Assembly: GCA_964020975.1 (NCBI GenBank)
Contig: OZ026619.1
Coordinates: 10,189,778 to 10,253,777, forward strand
From: Hermodice carunculata
Lineage: Eukaryota > Annelida > Polychaeta > Eunicida > Amphinomidae
DNA length: 64,000 nt
Reading direction: 5' to 3'
Shown here: positions 1 through 13,434 of the stretch, in pieces
How positions within the stretch are numbered: the first letter of the stretch is position 1
How the letters are laid out: every line of letters starts with the position of its first letter
The notes under the pieces: model-generated
What the model was told of the DNA's origin: nothing
The model's input: only the letters and a program-made list of their open reading frames with translations
Database searches by the model: none
Position numbers and translations under genes: made by a program

Positions 1-902
1 ACAAACAAAAAGGCAAACAAAGAAACAAAAAGTATTTTTACTTGGGAACAGTTTAAAATTTCGTGACCTGTACAATTATATTTCGTGTGAATTTAATAAT
101 CCTTACCCACAAACGTCTTATGGGCTAAATACCGAGACCTGGGAATATGCATGACAAATTAAATATTTTTTTGATTCCCGAAAAATATTGCACGTGCGCG
201 GGAAAGAAATAACGGTGCATGCAAATGAAATAATATTGTTAGTTATTTACCACGTAATTCATATTGTTCTAGCGCATTTTGTTTCATTTCAAGGCTACGT
301 TATTTATTTGGCTAGAAATTTGTAACCTTAAACAACTTTATAGCATATAACCTTTCATTTTTTTTTCCCCTCACATATTTTGAGTTTGATTCCATGCAAT
401 GTTTGTTGCAATGAAACGACATTTCCAATTAAACGAAATGACTTTTTACTAAGTGTCAATTAGGAGTCTCCGTAAAATCTACCGTGACATACAGTTTGTC
501 TGTTGGAATTAAAAAGTGCCCTATGTAAAACACATATGGCATTTTATCATATGGCTTCCGGGACAAGGATAACTTGCATAACTATATGCAATGAACCACA
601 TTCGGCTCAAAGGTACAAAGAATTTCCACATACAACAATAAACACATTTTAAAGATTTTGTTGCTTGGGCAGGAAAAGAAGTTGGCGTGGGTGAGTGCAG
701 TCATAAGTGTTAATCAGTGGAAGTAATGAAGAGGAAACAAGAGGCGAAAAAGGCGGAAAATTTTTTTGCAGATTTTTGTATGAAGTTCTATGCTACACAT
801 ATTGAAAAATATCCTTTGCAGAAGAGTTGGTAAGAAAACCTTAGTCATGAAAATCATGAACCTGTATCAGGCCACTATACCATATGGAGGAGAGGTACTT
901 AC
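1..902 (-). other. Intron-side flank of V1 donor; copy of the V2 flank
   Basis: No gene is seen. On the minus strand this follows the V1 splice donor and reads through a short in-frame tail that ends at 867. The stretch is clearly paralogous to about 6405-7340 downstream of V2. Shared blocks include those around 100-240 and 6550-6690, and around 480-760 and 6920-7190. The V1/V2 duplication therefore included intron sequence as well as the exon. Shared constant exons, if they exist, should lie further left outside the window. Confidence 0.75.
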
Positions 903-3281
903 GTTGACGCAATCTGTATATTCTGTCATTTGGGGGTCAGGCTTGGTATATCCTAACGGAACGGTTTGCTCAAGGTGTTCAGACACTTTACTTATAGTTG
1001 AATACGTAGAGTTACTTGTGACGTCATTTAAGACATACCAGTTTTTATCAGCAACACTGCCATCCCCGTTCTTTCTGATAATATCTAGTTCTCTGTTGGC
1101 AACACTGAGTAAGTTTTCTATGGCCGGTGCACGGCCGAAACGTTGTCGTCGGCGTTTTTGCCAGCATGATATAATGATGATAAGTAGAACAAGCAACATG
1201 AACCCTAATGATCCTGATAGAGCAAATATGATGATAAGATGCTGATTTGCAGACAAAGATGAAGTGATAGCAAGCATTTGTTCTTCCGTGACAATGTGGA
1301 CTGTTACGTTTGTCGATGTTTTGTGCCATGGTGGTGAACTGTCCATTGCTGTAACAAGAAATGTGTACACAGTTTTGTAGTCCCGCACCAACATAGTCGT
1401 CGTCTTGATAGTGCCCTTTGTCCTGTCAATTACAAACACATTCTGTGGATCCATAGGGTGAACGTCCTTGATAGCATACTCCACCTGCCCACCATCATCC
1501 AAATCACCGTCAGTGGCACGCACTCGTCCTACTTCAGTTCCAGGAGGAATTTTATCTAACACTGGAAAAGAGTAGCTGTCTTGGGAAAATTTGGGCGCCT
1601 CGTCATTTACATCCAATACAGTTATTTGAATTGTTCCAGTGGTAGTTAATGCGGGTTTACCTGTGTCCTTGCAAAAAACTAATGTCTGAAACGTTTGCGA
1701 TTTTTCTCTGTCAAATTTTCTGAGAGACGTTACCAATCCACTGTCAGCATGAATTGATAAATCCAAGAGGACAGGTGTAGACAAACAATAAACAATCTTT
1801 CCATTATTCCCCGTGTCTTTGTCTATACATTTTACAGTTAAAACAGATGAACCAATAGGACTATTTTCATCTAATGTAGCCAAATATGTTTTACTCGTAA
1901 ATACAGGGGGATTGTCATTTTCGTCCAATACTGAAAGAGTTAAGTATTTGGTGCTTGATAATCGTGGGGTGCCATAGTCCTGACAGTGGATACTGAAGGT
2001 GATTTGGGGACTTTTTTCTCTGTCAAAGACATCCGTTGTAACAATTTTATAGTTTGACTTGCCTATGTGTTGCAAATGAAATCGCCTGTCGCTCAAAGAA
2101 CACTCAAATGTACCCCCTTCTCCACCGTCCAGGTCGGAAATTGATATAAATGCTACAAATGTATTGGTTTCAGCATTTTCTTTAATTTGAATGTCTCGCA
2201 TTCCAGACAGATAGGTGATTTTGACTACGGGAGCATGGTTGTTCGTATCAATAATACGGATTGAGACCATTGTGGATACTGGGATAGATTGAAGCCCTTG
2301 GTCTTGTGCAATGACGCCTAGTTTATATTCATGCGTTCTGCGGACATTCAATGTCTTTTGAAGGTAAATAGAACCCGTTCTTTTGTCTATTTTAAATAAA
2401 TTTGCATAATTCCGTATGGCCGTTTGTTCAAAACTGTAGAATACTTGCCCGTTGGGACCAGCATCATTGTCCACTGCTTTGACGGTCAACAATTTGGTGT
2501 TAACAGGTGTGCTATCAAATATGCGAACATGATAGGTTTTATTTGTAAACTTTGGGATATTGTCATTTACATCGGTTATTATTATATCCACATTTAATGT
2601 TCCTTTCTTTTGTGGCAAACCGTTGTCTGATGCAGTTATTTCCAACCGATAAAATGCTTTCTTCTCTCTGTCTAGTGATTTTCTTAGAAACACCTTGATT
2701 CTTCCTTCCCCGGTCTCCTTCTGAAACTTGATTTCAAATTCATCATGACCAGCATTGACCATGTATCGTACTCGTCCATTTTGGCCGATGTCATCATCAA
2801 CAGCAAAAGGAAATGTAGCGACCAGTCCTAGAGCAGTTGACTCAGACACACTGATACGGACTCTGTCCTTGCTAAATGAAGGTGCATTGTCGTTAATATC
2901 TGATATAGAGATCTGAACTGGAATTATTTCCAAATACTGCATTGGTTTGACTGCAATGCTGATTTCTACCTCACATGACGGCAATATATGGCAAAGAGTA
3001 TCTCTGTCGATTCGCCTGGCAGTCCGCAGAACCCCGCCATTTTCTGTTATGCTAAACAAGTCGCTATGAGCATCTCCGTCAACCACTATGCTGAACCGCA
3101 ATATGTTCAATATTGCTTCACTATATTTTCTGTCGATACCCGACTGCGACGCGACATTGCCCAATACAGTACCCACAGGAATTTCCTCCTTGATGCTATA
3201 CTCCAGCTGCCCTTGACTGACAGTTTTAAAGAGGCTATTGTAATATGTCAATGTAAATAACAAAACCCTTACTGTTTTCAT
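903..3281 (-). CDS. Clustered-protocadherin-like variable exon V1
   Basis: Predicted homophilic cell-adhesion receptor, 793 codons to the donor. Layout: signal peptide about 1-23; EC1 24-135 with the Cys97-X5-Cys103 loop; EC2 136-244 ending DVNDN; EC3 245-351 ending in the unusual DTNNHAP; EC4 352-460 ending DENDN; EC5 461-564 ending DVNDE; EC6 565-672; membrane helix 681-707; then a basic stop-transfer run QKRRRQRF and an 86-residue cytoplasmic part with tyrosines in NWYVLND, STYSTI and EYTDC. The reading frame is open throughout, with no internal introns. The exon ends AAC|GTAAGT (last exon base 903), phase 0. Without splicing the frame continues 11 codons to a stop at 867-869. V1 is the unit nearest the left edge. 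It is the only one with GTAAGG instead of GTAAGT after its third codon. The six-EC, EC1 CX5C plan is that of vertebrate clustered protocadherins; adhesion specificity is inferred. Confidence 0.93.
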
Positions 3282-3570
3282 ATTCTGGATGATGTTTTAT
3301 CTGCTTGCTCAAATTAAACACAGGTAGCATAGCCTGTATGCATAGTCTCACAGCAAAGCTGTCATATGGGACGATGGCGATCCTGCAGGTAAAATGCACA
3401 CGAATCCTCTACAAATAAAACGTCGCAAGTATCCGTACAATGACGTATCTGGAGAAGCGTTCATGGTCATACAACGTGAATCCAGATGAACTTTGCAATC
3501 ATTATACTCTCCACTGGTCAGGTCTTTCTTGGCACGCTTGTTTCAAACGAATCAAACGTTCTCGGATAAC

Positions 3571-3658
3571 TGCGATATGGCCATTTTCTCATTGAATAAT
3601 ATAATGACGTCACCTCTCAGAACAAGGGAGGATCTGTTCCTGCCGTTTGGTGGCGCCA
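3571..3658 (-). promoter_or_regulatory. V1 composite promoter: CTCF-like, CRE, YY1-like
   Basis: On the plus strand: a degenerate YY1-like box GATATGGCC at 3574-3582, a perfect CRE TGACGTCA at 3605-3612, and the CTCF-like box GCCGTTTGGTGGCGCCA at 3642-3658. The CTCF-like box starts 361 bp upstream of the V1 ATG. The YY1-like box is the poorest of the eleven, having GCC where most have GCG. The regulatory role is inferred from conservation across units. Confidence 0.8.
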
Positions 3659-6404
3659 AGGATGCGAAGCATGGGTACCTTGCATTTGACACAAAACATT
3701 TGCGTTCTTCGCTGCAAGGTGTGTTCTTATCATTAAAATATTATATTTATTGGATAATAAACAGCCATATAGCAATGCACATTTCAGATTAAATAATTGC
3801 CACATTGTTGTAATTTTTCTTTAATAAAACTTCTTTACAGAGTTAAGGTTGAAGTGTTCGAGATGCATTGGTATAATGCATGGGAAACTGCAATTACAGG
3901 AAAAGATATAGAGAATATATTGAATCTTTGGCACATAAGGTCGTTGAACTGACCAATGGATAGTGTTAATTTATCCGAAGTGTAAGGTTGAATCTACAGA
4001 ATAGAAAATTAGTGAAAGTAAAATTTTGTCCCTATGATTTATGTTACTGTTCTCATTTACTACTGTATAATAAACTGTCACTGTCCAGTAATTTTGTTGT
4101 GTGACGTGACAAGCAATCGTGGTATGCGAATAAGACCTGGCCTAGTCTAGTAATGTCTCAGTAACTTGCTAGTTCATTTTTGAACTGACCTTTGAAATAA
4201 AACTATGATCTGCACCTACATGACGTAACACTCCATATTTGCCCACTTATTCATAGGTGCCTATCTTACTTGCTAAGGCATGTGTTTTCATCAGAATATT
4301 GTGCACACAGGGCGGTGTGTGGTGAAAAATACGAAAAGGGCGCCCTGCTTATGGCTTTAGAATTTCCGTTTGAAAATCTTCTTTAACAGACAGACAAGTA
4401 GACACAGAGGCAGACAGGTAAACAGACAGATAGGCAGGTCGAACTGCCATAATAATCAAAACTTTTGTGAGAATATCCCGGATGGCTCTGTCTTGTCAGC
4501 GAATAAGCAAGGGCAAAAAATAGGATTTTTCAATGGGGGGGAGGGCATTTTATTCTGTATATGTGTGTTTGGTTGGTTTATTTTAATTTTATTTTGTAGT
4601 TAACCCGACATAGAGGCATACAGCCTTCCCCCCTAGGGAGGCATGGCAGGCCAGTTCATTCCTTATAGTGTTTGAGCCTTTAGTTCAAGAAAGAAAGCAA
4701 TTTGAAAGAGATCCGTATTCGTCTGACACAGGTAAACTCAGCAAAGCTGTGTTGAGACTGATGAAAGCCTGTATTCACATTACATATGAATGAGTTAAAC
4801 TCCTCATCACAAAAGTGATGCGAGGGGTTTAAATATCTGTTTATTAAAAAAAAGTGTGGGAAAAGAACTTTTCGCAAAGACCGTTCTTGGTCCATTGTGC
4901 TTTTGCTGGTCCGAATAAAAAAAAAAAAAAAAAAAAAAACACGCGATTTTTCTATAAAAAAATAAAAATAAATAAATAAACAAAATAAAATTCCCACCTC
5001 ACAGGCCGTGTCAAAATTTGAGGTGTTTGTTTAATCAAGCGGACTCACGTTTCAAAATTTGTTCCCAGTCCAGGAGTTTCACAGAACACCAAACAGGTTG
5101 CTTAACCATAATGCTGCGGGGGTCGGGGGTCGGGTGCAAGATTCAGATAGTAGTGGTATGCGAACAGATTAGACACATATTGTATATAAATATTGAGACA
5201 CACCAGCTCAGTTGATTTACACAGGTGTTCACAGTACGAAACACATCTCATTTCTACTGTGTGTTTCAGGAGGAATGTTGGGAGAGTGAACTGAACTAAT
5301 TGCCGAATTTCAGAATCCGCAAAAGTTCCGACATCGAAAAAAAAAAAAAAAACAGAAAGAAAAAGCAACTGAATCCCACACTTTGCCGATATTCGTACCA
5401 GTGCCCTTCCAAACTCGTAGGATTATATTACCGCGCGGGATCCATTGTGCTCAGAAAAGGGCGATGTTCTCCAAGAACAAAAGCTTCTCAAGAAAAACTC
5501 TTAAAAGTTCTTCACTTTGGCAAAAATGTGATGTATTTAAGGTACTGAAAACCTCCGTGGTTGCCTGTCTCAACGAACCCTACATTAGCGGTCTTCAAAG
5601 TACATCCGCGGTTCTTCACAAAACATAGTACAAGGTCCCTGCACCTAAATATCAGTAAGGAATATAGCCATAGAGCATCCAGTGGACGTCTTTGCAATTG
5701 TAGGGTTAAAGCATTTTAGCTGTATCTGCCATTTATATTACAAAACACAGCCAGAATGTACGTAGACATTATTCTGAGGCTCGTGATCGGTGAATGTTTT
5801 TGTTTATTTATGTAAATCTGTTTGCTTGTATTGATAGATGTAAGAAACGTTACATGGACGAATACCTTTCTCGATGTTGAAAAACCCTTCCCGCGCATGA
5901 AGAACTCCATTTAAGGGACAGTGCCTTTGGGCAAGTAAACACCATAGGGGATCCGGAGAGAATTTAAGTTCATTTAAGACACCCTCAAGTACATGTATTT
6001 CTCAGATGGAACCAATCTCCAACACCAGTGTCATTAGAATGTTTGTATAATAACATAATATACGATTCCGACGAGACGTACTGCTGCCTAATGTCCATCA
6101 TAAGACAAAGCCGAACGGAATCTGACCCGTTAAAACGAAATATCAAAGCGCTGTCGATATATACACACATGCATGGTAATCTTGGCCATTTACATACCAA
6201 TTTGCGCTAGACATACTTCATTCTTCAGCATTACATGCTGCTATTGACGATTGGCCTACTGGTCTAGTCACATACTCTTGTTGTTCGCGATATACCTCAT
6301 TCCTTTTATTAAAAGTCACTGACATCATTTCCTTTCCTACTGGGATCAACAACAAAAACTACAAACCTCTGCTTTATGTATATCAATCCAGTGGATGTGA
6401 AAAC
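3659..6404. other. V1-V2 spacer, no gene seen
   Basis: No convincing coding region or RNA gene. It holds a degenerate CAGA-rich stretch at 4386-4440, a poly-A tract at 4917-4939 and another at 5337-5353. Reading frames here are short and have no recognisable domain. Confidence 0.6.
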
Positions 6405-7340
6405 AAAACAAACAAAAAGCAAACAAGCAAACAAAGAAACAGAAAAAAACTTTGTTTTCGGGGAAAAGTGTGTGCTCAGTAACCTACTAGTTCGGAAAAC
6501 AGTATTTTTTCTTGTTTTAAAATTTCGTGACATGATATTTCGTGTGGATTTAATAACCCTTACCCACTAGCGCCTTATGGGCTAAATATCGAGACCTGCG
6601 GATATGCATGACAAATTAAATGTTTTAATTCCCGAAAAATATTGCTCGTGCCCGGGAAAGAAACAACAGTGCATGCAAATGAAATGATATTGTTAGTTAA
6701 TTACTACGTAATTCATATCGTTCTGGCGCGTTTTGTTTCCATTCCAGGCTATATTATTTCTTTGGCAAAAACTTTGTAACCTTAAACAAGTTTGTAACAT
6801 ATTTCCTTTCATTTTTGTGTCCCTTACATATTTTGAGTTTGATTCCATGCAATCTTTATTGCAATGAAACGACATTTCCAATTTAACGAAATTATTTTTT
6901 ACTATGTATCAGTTAGAAGTCTCCGTAACATCTTCCGTGACATACAGTTTGTCTGTTGGTATCAGAAAGTGCCATATGTAAAACAAAAATGGCATTTTAT
7001 CATATGGCTTCAGGGACAGGGATAACTTGCATAACTATATGCAATGAACCACATTCGGCTCAAAGATACAAAGAATTTCCATATACAACAAAAAACACAT
7101 TTTAAAGATTTTGTTGGGCAGGAAAAGAAGTTGGCGTGGGTGAGTGCAGTCATAAGTGTTAATCAGTGGAAGTAATGAATAGGAAACAAGAGGCGAAAAA
7201 GGCGGAACATTTTTTACAGATCTATGTGTGAAGTTCTATGCTACACATGTTGACAGATATCCTTTGCAGAAGAGTAATTAAGTCATGAAAATCACGAACC
7301 TGTATCTGGCCACTATATCTAATGCAGGAGAGGTACTTAC
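6405..7340 (-). repeat. V2 intron-side flank, paralogous to 1-902
   Basis: Direct duplicate of the sequence downstream of V1, aligned by eye over about 900 bp with small indels. V2 has extra sequence near 6440-6520 that is missing from the V1 copy. Together with the near-identical exon 3' ends, it marks a tandem unit about 6.4 kb long. Confidence 0.75.
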
Positions 7341-9719
7341 GTTGACGCAATCTGTATATTCTGTCATTTGGGGGTCAGGCTTGGTATATCCTAACGGAAC
7401 GGTTTGCTCAAGGTGTTCAGACACTTTACTTATAGTTGAATACGTAGAGTTACTTGTGACGTCATTTAAGACATACCAGTTTTTATCAGCAACACTGCCA
7501 TCCCCGTTCTTTCTGATAATATCTAGTTCTCTGTTGGCAACACTGAGTAAGTTTTCTATGGCCGGTGCACGGCCGAAACGTTGTCGTCGGCGTTTTTGCC
7601 AGCATGATATAATGATGATAAGTAGAACCAGCAACATGAAGCCTAATGATCCTGATAGTGCAAATATGATGATAAGATGCTGATTTACAGACAAAGATGA
7701 AGTGATAGCAAGCATTTGTTCTTCCGTGACAATGTGGACTGTTACGTTTGTCGATGTTTTGTGCCATGGTGGTGAACTGTCCATTGCTGTAACAAGAAAT
7801 GTGTACACAGTTTTGTAGTCCCGCACCAACATAGTCGTCGTCTTGATAGTGCCCTTTGTCCTGTCAATTACAAACACGTCCTGTGGGTCTATAGGGTGAT
7901 CGTCCTTGATAGCATACTCCACCTGTCCACCATCATCCAAATCGCCGTCAGTGGCACGCACTCGTCCTATTTCAGTTCCAGGAGGAATTTTATCTAACAC
8001 TGGAAAAGAGTAGCTGTCTTGGGAAAATTTGGGCGCCTCGTCATTCACATCTAATACAGTTATTTGAATAGCTGCCGTGGAAGTGAATGCAGTGTTGCCA
8101 TGGTCGTTGCAGTAAACTACCGTTTGAAAATGTTGTGACTTTTCTCGGTCAAATTTTCTTAGAGTTGTGATGACACCACTTTGTGCATCAATTGACATAT
8201 CCGTGAGAGCGGACGCAGGCAAACTGTAGACCACCCTCCCATTGTCCCCCGAATCTTTGTCTGTGCATTTTACACTTAAGATAGAGGAACCAATTGAATC
8301 ATTTTCCTCCAGCGTAGCCAAATATTTGTCAGTCGTAAATACGGGAGGATTATCGTTTTCGTCTAAAATTGATACAGTTAAATATTTGGTGCTTGATAAT
8401 CGCGGGATACCATAGTCCTGACAGTGGATGGTAAACGTTATTTGTGGACTCGTTTCCCTGTCGAACACATCCGTTGCCACTATTTTGTAATTTGATTTTC
8501 CTATGTGTTGCAAGTGGAATCGTCGATCGCTCAACGAACATTCAAACGTACCTCCCTCTCCACCATCCTGATCGGAAATTGAAATAACAGCCACAAAGCT
8601 ATTGGGCTCTGCGTTTTCTTTAATGTGAATTGCATTATTTTCTGATAAGAAGCTGATCTTGACAACTGGTGCATGGTTATTAGTATCTATGATGTGGATG
8701 GTGATTACTGTTGAAACGGGAATAGAATTCATACCTTGGTCTTGTGCGATGACACCTAATTTATATTTCTGCTTACCTCCATTTTCCAATTTCTTCTGCA
8801 GGTAAATCGCACCTGTCCTTTTATCCAGTCTAAATAAATTAGCATATTTTCGTACTGTTGTTTCTGTAAAACTATAAAATACTTGCCCATTAGCACCCGC
8901 ATCATTGTCCACTGCTTTGACTGCCAGCAATTTTGTATTTATCGGTACATTGTCGAATACACGCACATCATATGTTCTATTTTTAAATTTTGGGAGGTTG
9001 TCATTTACGTCCGTCACTATGATATTCACGTTCAACGTTCCTTTCCGCTGTGGTATACCATTGTCCGATGCAATAATTTCGAGGCGATAGAATGCCTTTT
9101 TCTCTCTGTCCAGGGTCGTTTTCAAAAATACTTGTATTCTGCCTTCCTCCGTCTCCTTTTGAAATTTGACTTCAAATTCTAGATGGCCAGAGTTGACAGT
9201 GTAGTGAAGACGTCCGTTTTGACCAGCGTCATCATCTATAGCGAAGGGGAATGAAGCAATTAATCCAGGATGTCTCAATTCTGACACACTTAGGCGTACT
9301 CTATCTTTGGTAAACGAAGGTGTATTGTCGTTGATATCTAATATAGAGATCTGAACTGGTATAATTTCTAAATATTGTGTTGGTTTAACAACAACACTGA
9401 TTTCCACTACGCAAGAAGGAAGTTTATGACAAAGCGTGTCTCTGTCAATTCGCTTTGCAGTCCGGAGTACACCGCCGTTTCCTGTTATGCTGAACAAATC
9501 GCTGTGAGCATCTGTGTCGATCACTATGCTGAACCGCAATATGTTCAATATTGCTTCACTATGTTTTCTGTCGATACCCGACTGCGTCGCGACATTGCCC
9601 AATATAGTGCCCACAGGAATCTCCTCTTTTATACTATATTCCAGCTGCACCTGACAGAAAGTTTCACGAACACTGTTATGATATGACAGTACAAATATCA
9701 AGACACTTACTATTCTCAT
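7341..9719 (-). CDS. Clustered-protocadherin-like variable exon V2
   Basis: 793 codons from the ATG at 9719 to the donor AAC|GTAAGT (last exon base 7341), the same length as V1. The start at 9719 gives MRIVS, matching the M-x-x-V-S start of the other units; the frame is open two codons further upstream but has TTG there, not ATG. EC1 has CHKLPSC at residues 97-103. The EC3-EC4 linker is DTNNHAP. EC6, membrane helix and cytoplasmic part are almost identical to V1, while EC1-EC5 differ at many positions, a pattern suggesting 3' gene conversion or purifying selection on that part. Read-through past the donor adds 20 codons before a stop at 7278. Predicted type I membrane adhesion protein. Confidence 0.93.
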
Positions 9720-9990
9720 TTTCAAAGACGATGTGTTATCTCCGCGTTTGATTTGAATGTAGGCTGCCAGTTTTCATCCTGTTGGATAGTAAAGCTTTTA
9801 TGCATAATGCGAAGAAACGACGAGGCTGAAAATGAATACTTTATACATTTAAGGCTGCATATATCCGTGTGATAATGTTCCTGCTGAAAGGGATACCGCC
9901 GAACAATATGACTCCAGCTATGTTCTACATTATGCAATGGAAGACAATCCTGAAATTGCGGTCCAGCACGGGGGATTTTCACCAGGTGAC

Positions 9991-10077
9991 TGCAATATGG
10001 CGGTTTCTGTTCTGATTAAAATAATGACGTCATCTGTCAGGCTTCATAAAATATATTTATGCCGTTTGGTGGCGCCA
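9991..10077 (-). promoter_or_regulatory. V2 composite promoter: CTCF-like, CRE, YY1-like
   Basis: Plus-strand YY1-like TGCAATATGGCGG at 9991-10003, CRE TGACGTCA at 10025-10032, CTCF-like GCCGTTTGGTGGCGCCA at 10061-10077. The gap from CRE to the CTCF-like box is 28 bp. The box starts 342 bp upstream of the V2 ATG. Confidence 0.82.
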
Positions 10078-10673
10078 GCGATACGCATATGGGTGCGTTG
10101 CATTGTGCACAAAACATTTGTCGTTACAACATTCAGGTCTGTCCCACAGAGTAAATTTTTATGGTAATATCGCAAAGTAACTGGGAACCTATGCTCAATG
10201 AGTAGAAAACAGAATAATGACCCAGCAATACTTAGGGCTTTGCCCTTTAAGAAAAGTCCATTAAATTGTTTGACATCCAATCAGTCTGCGAAAGTCAAGA
10301 AGGTTTCGCATAAGTAATTAATATTATATGGCTCCTGTTATAATCTGGATTAAATCTGCACATTCTTTGAGGAAGAGCTGTGCGGTATATCAGCTCCCTC
10401 TGTAAAATGACTTGATCTTTTAATATTGACGCCATAGTGAAGATTACCTACTCCATGTGGCCTGCTGGGAACCGTCTAACACATTAAACTCTTACAATAA
10501 TAAAAATCATAAGAGTTATTGTTATCATTGTTGTTATCATAACCATAATTATCATTATCACTTTTATTATATTCTGTAGATTTCATTCAATTGAAAGTTC
10601 CTCTAAAGGTACAATACTCAACCAATGTCTGCCCACAAAAATGTTGATACACATTTTTATATAAAATGTTCTC
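10078..10673. other. Spacer upstream of V2, no gene seen
   Basis: AT-rich sequence with scattered ATT/ATC triplets around 10495-10565. No coding or RNA feature recognised. Confidence 0.55.

Positions 10674-10717
<44 letters not shown>
10674..10717. repeat. (GTA)n microsatellite
   Basis: About 14 uninterrupted triplets, lying at the 3' end of the LINE fragment and probably derived from its tail. Confidence 0.9.
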
Positions 10718-11350
10718 TGCAATGGTATTAGTAGCAGTAGTAGTATTTTATTGACATATGGGAGTCTCTTTAGACTCACTTGTCATACGTATTCGGTGCC
10801 AATACAAAAGATACAAACAAGTAACCTGTGCATCGAGACTAACTATGAGAGTGCAAATATAATCATGTCATGATAAAACCGTGCTTCAACAAAGTCCCGT
10901 TTGTAAGAGTCGCACCAGGAAACTTAATATTCAGGCAGTTATGATTTCATGAAATACCTATGCAGAAATCGTCCCAGAGCGAGTAAAATGCCATTTTCAT
11001 TTCCCTTCATTTAGTAAGCAAACTATTCATTTTTCACAGCATCAAAGTCCACAAAATTTTCGCTAGTTGTGGCAAATAGAATTTGTCTCCCGTTGTCGTA
11101 TTTTGGACAATTTATGAGGAAATGTTGAAAAAATTCAATAGTGTCAGACGAACACTACAGGCGTTTCCTTTCATCTGCTGCAGTGATGGATCTGGTATGG
11201 CGACCCGTTTCGATTCTTAAACTATGTGAGCTTAGTCTAAACCTGGCTATGGCCTGTATATAACACGAGACAGTACAATGATAAAAAGATTCCATACAAA
11301 ATTCAGACTTAAAAAATTTGCAAAACCGTAGCTTTGAATCCGCATTCAAC
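10674..11350 (-). mobile_element. LINE 3' fragment (non-LTR, C-terminal zinc-knuckle end)
   Basis: Minus-strand translation from 11349 ends with the typical C-terminal region of Jockey/CR1-like LINE polyproteins. RFRLSSHSLRIETGRH is followed by R-K-R-L, one in-frame stop at 11155-11157, then a C-x-C-like segment and HFLINCPKYDNGR, giving the C...H...C knuckle. The frame stops again near 11020. The 3' side runs to ATGTCAATAAA on the minus strand and then an (ACT)n tract (10674-10717), plausibly the element's own tail. It is a 5'-truncated copy. Confidence 0.7.
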
Positions 11351-12124
11351 GCTTCAAGTTGAGGATTTATTACGCTTACATGCTGATCGAATAATCAATC
11401 TTTCAGATTTCGGAGAGACACCGTTTCACTTTTTTTTTACATTTTGATTTTCTCAGAGTGGGTGCATATTGACACCTCTCAACATCTCAGACACCATTGT
11501 ACACCAGTTCTTTTGACCATAGCTGTGCAAGGCTAATTGGGCTGTATAGGCACACTTAACTACGTTATCTACTGGAATTATGTAACCATTTATTGATCAT
11601 TGCAATTTTTTCTATTGCAGATATAGAGGGAACCGTCCGGTATCAGCATATGTACCAATTGTTGACGTTTGAGCACGGACACGAAGCAGTTATTTTAAGG
11701 TGGAAGATCTGAAGCAGGCACCTTTGGATAACATCTAATCACTTTTTCATATTTTTGAAAAGTCTGATACTTAAACTACATGCTCCCAAAAACTCAGATG
11801 TGTTAACATAAAATTTATATGAGATAATTAATCTCAAAACTTTTGTTTACACTAAAAAGTTAAGCAGTGCCGGGCACATGGGTTTGTTTGCATGGGCATG
11901 ATAATGAACCATGTCATTGTTTGCACAGTTATTAGTCCATGACCCCTGGGAACCAATTGAGCTATTGACAAGGGTCACTCACAGGAAACCATTAGCCGTG
12001 AAGAGAAGAATGGGCCAGTTCAGAGTAATCACTACAATTGTTCTGATTACTTTGAAATTCTCCATTGATGTAAAAACAAATTAGCATAATCCACTTACTG
12101 GTCCCCAAATATGGAAAGCCGCAT
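11351..12124. other. Spacer between LINE fragments, no gene seen
   Basis: No coding region or obvious repeat recognised. It could contain untranslated parts of the flanking LINE copies. Confidence 0.45.
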
Positions 12125-12153
12125 GTGAACCCACACCCAAGCAAGGCAAGTGT

Positions 12154-12210
12154 GGAATTCCCAAGTTTAAAAAAGTTGAGATTCAAGCCACAAAATATAC
12201 TTTTGCTTCA
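12154..12210 (+). repeat. 57-bp direct repeat, copy 1
   Basis: Starts GGAATTCCCAAG and ends TTTTGCTTCA. It matches 13435-13491 with a single T/C difference. The second copy interrupts the expected reverse-transcriptase reading just after HVADISNKS, so one copy looks like inserted filler. Confidence 0.85.
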
Positions 12211-13434
12211 TGGCAACATCACAGAGGTAAAGCTACAGTTTATTCCACACAATAATTACTTCATGAATAGTAATCATTCTACAACCGTTCCTTCTCTAAT
12301 TCACGATGGGAAACACATACCAGATAGTTTGTCCAAAGCTGAAATATTCAACCCTTTTTTCCTTGAACAATCTAAAGTTGATTCTTCCTCAGCATCATTG
12401 CCAGAAATTACCGACACTCCAGTGCCGATCATCGATAACTATAACGGAAACAGAAGTCCTAGATATACTTTTAAGTCTTGATACAAGCAAAGCTTCTGGT
12501 CCTGATGGGATAAGCACAAAGCTTCTCAAGGAAGCCGCACCTGCTATCTCTCCATCACTCACATAATTATTTAACCTTTCTCTAGTTAATAAAAAAATTC
12601 CTTTAGCTTGGAAACAAGCAAACGTTTCTCCCCTTCATAAGAAAGACCCTGATAATTTATGTAACAACTACAGGCCTGTGTCACTACTTAGTTGCACGGG
12701 GAAGGTATTCGAGAAAATAGCCTTTAAGAATGTTTTCAATTTCTTTAGACGTAACACTGTCATATCTGCTCTCCAATCAGGCTTCATCCCTGGTGGTTCA
12801 ACCATAAATCAGCTACTTCTTCTATATCACGAACTATGTCTGGCTGTCGACCAACAGAAAAAAGTTCGAATAATTTTTCTAGATATAAGTAAGGCATTTG
12901 ATAAAGTTTGGCATCCCAGTTTGTTACAAAAATTAAGGAAAGCCGGTATAATGGGAGATCTTGTTGCTTGGTTTACAGACTATTTACATAATCGTTATCA
13001 TCATATGTGGTCGTTAATGGTCAGTCTTCCATCTGGGGTAAAATTTGTGCTGGTGTAACGCAAGATTCTGTTTTCGCTCCTCTTATGTTTCTGATCTACA
13101 TAAATGATATTGTTAACGTTGTCCGTTCTAACATAAAAATGTTTGCTGATAATACCTTTCTCTATTTGATAACCCTGACACTGCGGCTCGAACTTTGAAC
13201 ATGGATCTTTCAGATTTTGACCAATGGTCTAAAGATTGGCTTGTCACGTTTAATGCTTTGAAAACAGATTCATTGCTCATTTCTCAAAGGGCTCAAACTC
13301 CTATTCATCCCCCAATCCTATTTCAAGGTCATGTTTTGCAAGATGTAGCTCAACATAAACATCTCGGAGTTACATTGCGCTCTGATTTAAGATGGTCAGA
13401 CCATGTTGCTGACATATCTAACAAATCAACCAAT

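Noticed and set aside
790-1245. Plus-strand open frames opposite the 3' ends of V units, repeated at 7285, 14107, 18735, 23512, 27846, 32598, 37535, 43381, 47851
   Set aside because: They mirror the conserved cytoplasmic and membrane region of the minus-strand exons and have no domain of their own. Their similarity to one another is explained by the paralogous sense strands.
11155-11349. Small minus-strand frame as a host gene
   Set aside because: Its FRLSSHSLRIETGRH and the following Cys/His segment are the C-terminal end of a LINE polyprotein.
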